A stretch of DNA of 52,093 bases from an uncultured Rothia sp. GTDB lineage: Bacteria > Actinomycetota > Actinomycetes > Actinomycetales > Micrococcaceae. Both the position numbers and the translations under genes were made by a program. The stretch lies in contig CALGXU010000088.1 of assembly GCA_937935205.1 (NCBI GenBank), positions 1-52,093 of the forward strand, read 5' to 3'. Of the stretch, positions 46,526 through 52,093 are shown one piece after another (position 1 is the stretch's first letter; each line of letters begins with the position of its first letter). The notes below the pieces were generated by a model. The model saw only the letters and a list, made by a program, of their open reading frames with translations. It was not told the origin of the DNA and did not search any database.

Positions 46526-48275
46526 TGTGCGTCACTCCTTTCAACGTCAACTCTCGAAGCGTGATACCAGCCTCAAGGGGATAATCCGTAACTCGGGGCC
46601 TATCGAATATTGTAGCAACATCCGACACCCTAGTAAGCGCCTCACACGAAGCCTTCACACTAGACTCATCATACGAAGCTGACTTGATATGCCATGTAAA
46701 GTGATCGTACACGGCTGTCGTCCCAGCAATGCGACCAAACACCTGCTGATTCGACACCACAGGCTTGTTCTTCGTGAACTCCAACAAGTCATCCATGATC
46801 TTCTTCATGGTCGTACCACGAGGCCACTTCTCAGCAGCCTTCTCAGGCAATGGTGAGCCAGTAAAAGCATCGACATCAGACAGATACACAGGCTCACGCT
46901 CGAAGTCATACACGACATCTGTGTATGACTCGTGCATCGGAACAGTGCCAGTCCAATCCATCTCAGCAGAGTAGCCAAACGCGCTCTGGGCCTTATACAC
47001 ACAAGCCTCATACGCCTGGGTCTTAGTCGTTAGGTTCATGCTGTCGATCTTCACAGCATCCGTCTTATGTGGGTAGCCAGTGTAGAACGTAAATGTCTCC
47101 TGGTCACACAAGTAAGCGTGCCCATAAATACGGAGGGTGCTGTAGTCAGTTTGACCATCCGACTCAGCAATACGATAAGGGGATAGACGCTCATTCGACA
47201 TGCCCGTCACAGTCACCTTGATCTGATTCGCCTCGTCGCCCTTCTCGATGTGGAGCGAACCGCCCTCGGCGTACCACTGAGCAGGTGTAATCGGCTTGTT
47301 GTCCTTGCCGACGACAGAGTACACGGAGCGCGCAAAGTAGATCTGACCGTTAGCACGAGTCCTAATATTGAAGTCCGTACCAACCTCGTTAGGCATCACA
47401 CACTCAGGCTGAGAATACAAATAATCAATCGTCCCTTGAATCTCAAGCACAAACTCTTTAGTCTCGCCAGACTCGACTGACAAAACCTCAGCAGCCTTAA
47501 TGGACTCCACTGTCGTCTTGTTGTTAGACGGCTGTGGGTGGATAAGGCTAATGCGATCTTCGCCTTCAATGCGAGGGCGGGTACCGGCAAGGTTGCCTGA
47601 GCGATAATCAGAAGAAGCTAGGTCAATGACAGGGGGGTAATAAGTACACTCAATATGCGAGAAAGGCTCACCAATAGCCCACTGAATCGAATAGTCTACA
47701 GTAGAGCCTTGGAACCTCGTAAGAACAGTGTGGTTCTCAAACAGCACAATCGTGTCATAAACCCACGTAATCTGATAATTGTTAGCAGACAAGAAGCTCT
47801 TGAGGATAGTCCACAAATTACCCTTACCACCAACAAAATCGTACGTTTTAGTTGCAATAGTGGTCTTAGGTGCAATAAATGGATTACGTTCATTAGCAGT
47901 CGGCTTAGCGACATACACCTTTGGAGACTCGACACCCGCAGCCTTAAACACCTGTGCGATAACCTTGTCCATCGTCACGCCCTGAAGGTGCTTAACCTCA
48001 GCAGACACATCAAGACGATAAAAAGGGTCATTCAACGTAGCAGACCAGGACCACGGGGTATTCGTAATTGACCGGACAAATGCGTGAGTACGGCCAAAGA
48101 CAGGGCTGTCAAGACGAATCTCCTTCGTCATCACATCCGCAGCCTCAACGTATCCAGCACCCTCAAGAGAATACTCAGAGAAACCGCCCGTTGTCGAATC
48201 ACGGTCAAGAGACACAGCATCCTCAACGACAGACCAACCAGTCAGCTTGTTATTGGGAAACCCAATAGCCTGCAT
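46482..48275 (-). CDS. Tail tip (Tal-like) minor tail protein
   Basis: 597 residues, ATG at 48275 coupled to the previous TGA (TGATG). Beta-rich with an N-terminal part comparable to baseplate-hub proteins (FVRSITNTPWSWSATLND) and an RTHAFV-type loop. It lies after the distal tail gene as in siphovirus order. It probably closes the tail tube and holds the receptor-binding proteins. Confidence 0.7.
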   Translation of the reverse strand: MQAIGFPNNKLTGWSVVEDAVSLDRDSTTGGFSEYSLEGAGYVEAADVMTKEIRLDSPVFGRTHAFVRSITNTPWSWSATLNDPFYRLDVSAEVKHLQGVTMDKVIAQVFKAAGVESPKVYVAKPTANERNPFIAPKTTIATKTYDFVGGKGNLWTILKSFLSANNYQITWVYDTIVLFENHTVLTRFQGSTVDYSIQWAIGEPFSHIECTYYPPVIDLASSDYRSGNLAGTRPRIEGEDRISLIHPQPSNNKTTVESIKAAEVLSVESGETKEFVLEIQGTIDYLYSQPECVMPNEVGTDFNIRTRANGQIYFARSVYSVVGKDNKPITPAQWYAEGGSLHIEKGDEANQIKVTVTGMSNERLSPYRIAESDGQTDYSTLRIYGHAYLCDQETFTFYTGYPHKTDAVKIDSMNLTTKTQAYEACVYKAQSAFGYSAEMDWTGTVPMHESYTDVVYDFEREPVYLSDVDAFTGSPLPEKAAEKWPRGTTMKKIMDDLLEFTKNKPVVSNQQVFGRIAGTTAVYDHFTWHIKSASYDESSVKASCEALTRVSDVATIFDRPRVTDYPLEAGITLRELTLKGVTHNEAQSTDPIPGMGK

Positions 48276-49198
48276 CACCACGAGTAAACCTCTTCCAAAG
48301 TAACCGAAGCCGTGTAATGACCCCGATAGTTGTTCACAGTCACAACACTAGCCGAGCCAGGAACAACCTGAAGATTTCCACCACCAGAAGGGTACGCGAA
48401 CTCATACAGGTTAACTGCTATGTCGATGTGTGTATCCTCGGGCACGATCTGAAGCATAGTCCAATCGAGTCCACCTTCAAACCTCGGAAGAATCGACACC
48501 TCCCACAAACCGGGATCAAGTGCGCGCACCGTATTCTTATTGATAGTGAAGGTGTCAGAGACACCAGTCAATTTACGGAAATTAAACGCAAACGGACTCT
48601 TACCATCTTCCGGCCCAGACGACAAAAACACGCCCTTATGGCCTTTAGGCACAAGAACACGCTCAGTGTAACTTCCAACCTTCGACAAAGCCAAAGACAC
48701 CTGCCGCCCATTCAGACGATCAACAGTAGACTGGAACTTGTTGTTCATCTGAAGTACACCACTCTTCAGCACGACACCAGGATGTCCAGACTGAGAGTTG
48801 TTAGCCTTCGTGGGGAATAGTGCTTGCTTACCCCAATCGTTGAAAGCAAACGGTGAACCAACATGGTAGTGCAAGTACGGCAAACCCATCAAAGGCGACA
48901 AAACGTTCTTCATCGAGAACGGGTCCAGATACGTCACCCACTCGCCCGTCCTGTTCATGAACAGCTCACGGAACTTGTTAGCCTGCTCACGATTCAAGAA
49001 CGACCACGACAGCTCATAATGCCTGCCACCGTACACAGAACCACCCATGTAGGACAGACCATTCAGAAGGCGCTGTGAGTCGCCCGAATGAACATTAGTC
49101 GAAACAGGCGACTCGTCCGGTGCGGGGAACCACTCAATAATGTCGTTCCCCACACCGAAACAAACCTCACGGGTTGCGCAACCCCTAGTAGACACCAC
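48275..49198 (-). CDS. Distal tail protein (Dit-like)
   Basis: 307 residues, starts at a GTG at 49198 overlapping the tape measure stop by 14 nt. N-terminal part contains SWSFLNREQANKFRELFMNRTGEWVTYLDP-type pattern (hub ring plus loop), usual for Dit proteins that link the tube to the tip. Position after the tape measure fits. Confidence 0.7.
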   Translation of the reverse strand: MVSTRGCATREVCFGVGNDIIEWFPAPDESPVSTNVHSGDSQRLLNGLSYMGGSVYGGRHYELSWSFLNREQANKFRELFMNRTGEWVTYLDPFSMKNVLSPLMGLPYLHYHVGSPFAFNDWGKQALFPTKANNSQSGHPGVVLKSGVLQMNNKFQSTVDRLNGRQVSLALSKVGSYTERVLVPKGHKGVFLSSGPEDGKSPFAFNFRKLTGVSDTFTINKNTVRALDPGLWEVSILPRFEGGLDWTMLQIVPEDTHIDIAVNLYEFAYPSGGGNLQVVPGSASVVTVNNYRGHYTASVTLEEVYSW

Positions 49199-52093
49199 GA
49201 TTACCTGTCCTCATATTGCCGTTGTCGATGCTCTGGCTAATCGCGCGACCATCAAGCATGACCGCAGTCGAAACAGCCTTCACCAACTGATTAAACTGTG
49301 ATGGGTTAATTGTAACAAGACCGTCACCACCACCCATAGCATAGACACCACCCGCCGACACAGGAACCTGCATCGTGTTCAGCGCGTTCATGAAGCCCTT
49401 GCCGTAGAAATCGACAGCAGGCTGAGAAATCACGTACTCACCACTACGAACACGGAACATGCCCTTGCCGTCCGTAGCCATGAGGTTGTCGGCCTTCGGG
49501 TTAGCCGGAGGACGACCAGGCAACAAGCCGCCACCCGCAAAACCAGGCAGAGAGTTCGCGCTCGACAGCAAACCACCCTTGTAGAGAGTTCCCAGGTTCC
49601 TACCGGACCTACTGCGAACAGTACGGTTCTGGCTACCCAGCGGATTCATCCGCGCGGCATTAAGCGCAGCGGCATAAGACGCTTCATCAATCTGGTAACG
49701 AATCCTGACATTAAGTTCACTATGGCTAGGCTGAACGGGAACCGTCACACCATTAGAGTGAAGCGAGTCAATAGCATCCTGTGTCGAGCCGACAGTGCCG
49801 TTATCAGTCACATGCTCCTTCACCTCACGAGGAACCTGGCCGATAGTCGAAGTCAAGCTATCGAAAGCCCCAGCCAACTCAGTAACTTCACCCTGGTTGA
49901 ACCCAAGCTGAGTAACCTGGTCAATAAACTGCTGCTTCAGGGATTGTGTATACGCCTCAATCTCCTGGGTCGAATGACCAGCAGCAGCATACGCCTCAAT
50001 CAGACCAATCATTTGAGACTGCAACGACCGCAAAGCCTCACGGTTAGCAATAGCAGCCTCGGTGTAGCCCTTCAGAGCAAACTGCCCGGCTTGGAGGGTT
50101 GCAATCTCCTTGTCGTTATCAGCAATCTTCGTCTGGCCTTCGTTGATCTTCTGCTTAGCCTCGTCAATATCAACCTGAGTAGATTGTGCGCGCTCAGTGT
50201 CACCGTACTTCACGGCGACAGCATGGAAGAACTCAGCGTCGTGCAACTCCTGCTGGTTCTTACGCATATCCGACGCAAGTTTCTCATTTTCCTTACGAAG
50301 ATCAGAAACCTTCTTCGTCGTGCCCTCAACATCCTTCTTCAGGCTGTTAAGACCCTTACGGTAATTGTCCTGAGCAGTCGTAGAGCGCCACCAAGTAGAC
50401 AGCGCCTTGTCGAGCGCCGACTTCAGACGACTAAGGAAGTCCTCGAAAATCTCAGCTGCGGTCTTCGTTTCCTTCTTTGCTCGGTTTGCGCCACCGCCTC
50501 CACCGGAACGGGGCTTATGACCACCGCCACCGCCACCGGAACGAGACGGCTTAGCCTTGAAGTTGTTACCACTAAACGCCGACGTGCCATTGTTACGATT
50601 AGCAAACGTTGGCATACGAATCTTGGACTTCTTACCGGCAGTGTACGAACCCTTGCCAGTCTTCGACTTCGAGCCGCCGATAGCGCCCATGTAGCCCTGA
50701 ATTGACTGCCAGATAGCCTGTACCTTGCCAAGGAAACCTTGAGCCTGCGACACAGCCTGAGCCGCGTTATCAACCATCTGACCAAGCGACGCATCCGTAG
50801 CGCTATGGTCAACCTCGCCAGACTCATAAGGTTGGGCGATAATCGCGGCCATAGTGTCTCGCTGCTGCTCAAACTGCGACATGTCGAAGCCCTGAGCAGC
50901 AAGGAAGTCAATGGTGTCTTGAATCGAGTTCTGCGCGTACTGGTACGCCTCTTCGCCGGTCAGACCCATTTCCTCAATACCGGCAGCAGCGGCGTTACCC
51001 ATCTTCTCGAAGTAATCCGAGATAGCAGCAATGTTCGCTTGGCCGTCTGGGCTGTTCGGGTCCATCGACGTGCCATGCTCCTGCATGGACTCGTACACCT
51101 GCTGCAACGACGAATCGAGAGCAGCAGCCGCGTCTGTCGATGAGAACATCTCGTCAAGTACAGAGCGAATAGCCTCGGCCATGCTATGAAACTCGCCCTT
51201 CGCGTCACCAATCTTCAGACCGGCCTCTTCGGTCTGCTCGCCGGTCTCTTCGACACCCTGGCCGAAAAGGATAGCATCGTTCAGAGCGTCACGCATAGCA
51301 CCGCCGACACCCTCAGTCTTCGACTTCAAGCCTTCTAGAGCTTCAATCTGCTGGTTGTATGGTTGAGCAGCATTAGCACGCTTCTGATTAGCAGCTGCAT
51401 TGCCACCGCTTGTACCATTCATGGTGCCGGTGTCAACGATTGTACTGTTAACAGCGTTAACAGCATCAGCCTTACGAGCCTTAATCTGGTCGATGTAGCC
51501 ATTCACGTAAGCATCAGCGGCCTTCTGTCCACCACCCTGAGCCTCAGACGTAGACGCGAGCTTAATGTACTTCTGATACGAGAAGCCCATGTCAACCAAA
51601 GCCTGCTTGGTTTCCTTCGACATGCCCTTAAACGCATCAGAACCCTGCACAGCGTCCATGATCAACGCCTGGGTGTGCTCACCAATCTTCAGGGTAGAGT
51701 AACCCATAGCATCGGCCTGCTCGTGCGTAGCCTGAACAACCTGACCAGACTTATCCACGTAGTAACCAAGCGCCTGACCGTCAGCAGTCAGAACTTCACC
51801 ATTCTGTTCAATCGTAGCGTTCAGCTCAACAAAGCCAGACTGAGTGCCGTTACCGACTTCCTTCGTATCCTGAGCCAAAGCGTTCAGAATCGCAGAAGAA
51901 CCACCAACAGCGTTCTTAAACTCGTCAGCCTTAGCCGATGAGTCCTGGAAAGCATCACCAAGGTATGTAGCGCCGACAGATACAGCAGTAAGGGCAGCAG
52001 AAATGACAAGACCCCACGGCCCGCCGAACATCGACATCAAGCCAGAACCCACAGACGACAGCTTGGTCAACGCACCCACAGCCTGACCGGCAC
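49185..52093 (-). CDS. Tape measure protein, C-terminal part (continues at window start)
   Basis: C-terminal part of the tape measure protein. Contains hydrophobic patches near the joining point (GPWGLVISAALTAVSVGATYLG), long coiled-coil runs, a Gly/Ser/Arg linker (SGGGGGGHKPR) and a terminal KADNLMATDGKGMFRVRSGEYVIS segment like other tape measures. It continues to bases 2357-1 if the shared gcac overlap is merged. Confidence 0.9.
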   Translation of the reverse strand, partial: AGQAVGALTKLSSVGSGLMSMFGGPWGLVISAALTAVSVGATYLGDAFQDSSAKADEFKNAVGGSSAILNALAQDTKEVGNGTQSGFVELNATIEQNGEVLTADGQALGYYVDKSGQVVQATHEQADAMGYSTLKIGEHTQALIMDAVQGSDAFKGMSKETKQALVDMGFSYQKYIKLASTSEAQGGGQKAADAYVNGYIDQIKARKADAVNAVNSTIVDTGTMNGTSGGNAAANQKRANAAQPYNQQIEALEGLKSKTEGVGGAMRDALNDAILFGQGVEETGEQTEEAGLKIGDAKGEFHSMAEAIRSVLDEMFSSTDAAAALDSSLQQVYESMQEHGTSMDPNSPDGQANIAAISDYFEKMGNAAAAGIEEMGLTGEEAYQYAQNSIQDTIDFLAAQGFDMSQFEQQRDTMAAIIAQPYESGEVDHSATDASLGQMVDNAAQAVSQAQGFLGKVQAIWQSIQGYMGAIGGSKSKTGKGSYTAGKKSKIRMPTFANRNNGTSAFSGNNFKAKPSRSGGGGGGHKPRSGGGGGANRAKKETKTAAEIFEDFLSRLKSALDKALSTWWRSTTAQDNYRKGLNSLKKDVEGTTKKVSDLRKENEKLASDMRKNQQELHDAEFFHAVAVKYGDTERAQSTQVDIDEAKQKINEGQTKIADNDKEIATLQAGQFALKGYTEAAIANREALRSLQSQMIGLIEAYAAAGHSTQEIEAYTQSLKQQFIDQVTQLGFNQGEVTELAGAFDSLTSTIGQVPREVKEHVTDNGTVGSTQDAIDSLHSNGVTVPVQPSHSELNVRIRYQIDEASYAAALNAARMNPLGSQNRTVRSRSGRNLGTLYKGGLLSSANSLPGFAGGGLLPGRPPANPKADNLMATDGKGMFRVRSGEYVISQPAVDFYGKGFMNALNTMQVPVSAGGVYAMGGGDGLVTINPSQFNQLVKAVSTAVMLDGRAISQSIDNGNMRTGNRGVY

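Noticed and set aside
1..52093. CRISPR array, insertion sequence, integrase or attachment site
   Set aside because: No regularly spaced direct repeats, no transposase or integrase motifs and no duplicated attachment-like core were seen on either strand.

Overview
The window looks like one complete, circularly permuted tailed-phage genome (siphovirus type, about 52.1 kb) of an actinobacterial host. Support for the host: a WhiB-family Fe-S protein (found in Actinomycetota and their phages), an LA-K-TG (class E sortase-type) wall-anchored protein, and actinophage-style head, tail and lysis genes. An endolysin with six choline/glucan-binding-type repeats hints at a mucosal actinobacterium, but the genus cannot be read from the sequence. 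No integrase, partition gene or recognisable repressor is visible, so a lytic or non-integrating lifestyle is likely. The tape measure gene is cut by the window ends. The first and last four bases are both gcac, and merging that overlap restores one open frame of 1753 codons.

Layout: two opposed transcription blocks diverge from a non-coding 1.2-kb region (about 26970-28230) and converge on a strong terminator at 45121-45164. The leftward (minus) block starts at a promoter at 27002-27030. It first carries about 23 small genes (many orphan, several membrane proteins, one lipoprotein) and a tRNA cluster (Gln, Pro, Leu and one irregular tRNA). Then comes a free-standing sortase-anchored adhesin gene with its own promoter and terminator. 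A new promoter at 17185-17213 heads the late operon: nucleotide genes (dUTPase, NrdH redoxin), two small regulator-like genes, endolysin, holin and membrane proteins, TerS, TerL with an intein, portal, protease/scaffold, decoration protein, major capsid, connectors, major tail protein, frameshifted tail chaperones, tape measure, distal tail and receptor-binding-type proteins (continuing across the window edge to 45229).

The rightward (plus) block carries early genes. It begins with small, often very acidic orphan proteins preceded by several sigma70-type promoters. The replication/recombination module follows: SNF2-type helicase, dCMP deaminase, Cas4-like nuclease, Sak4-like ATPase, DUF669-type SSB, primase-helicase, family A DNA polymerase, WhiB and a RuvC-like resolvase. 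The divergent non-coding region has a pair of inverted 20-bp operator-like boxes, four tandem 10-bp iterons and an AT-rich stretch with eight ATGTAA/TTACAT hexamers, which together look like an origin.

The most unusual signals are two tRNA-like RNAs with acceptor, D and T arms but no anticodon arm, each followed by a hairpin and then a gene in the early operon; the phage-encoded LAXTG adhesin cassette; an Ala1 class 3 intein splitting the TerL Walker A motif; a candidate -2 frameshift placed exactly at a stop codon; promoters overlapped by perfect inverted repeats; and an expanded family of small paralogous proteins.
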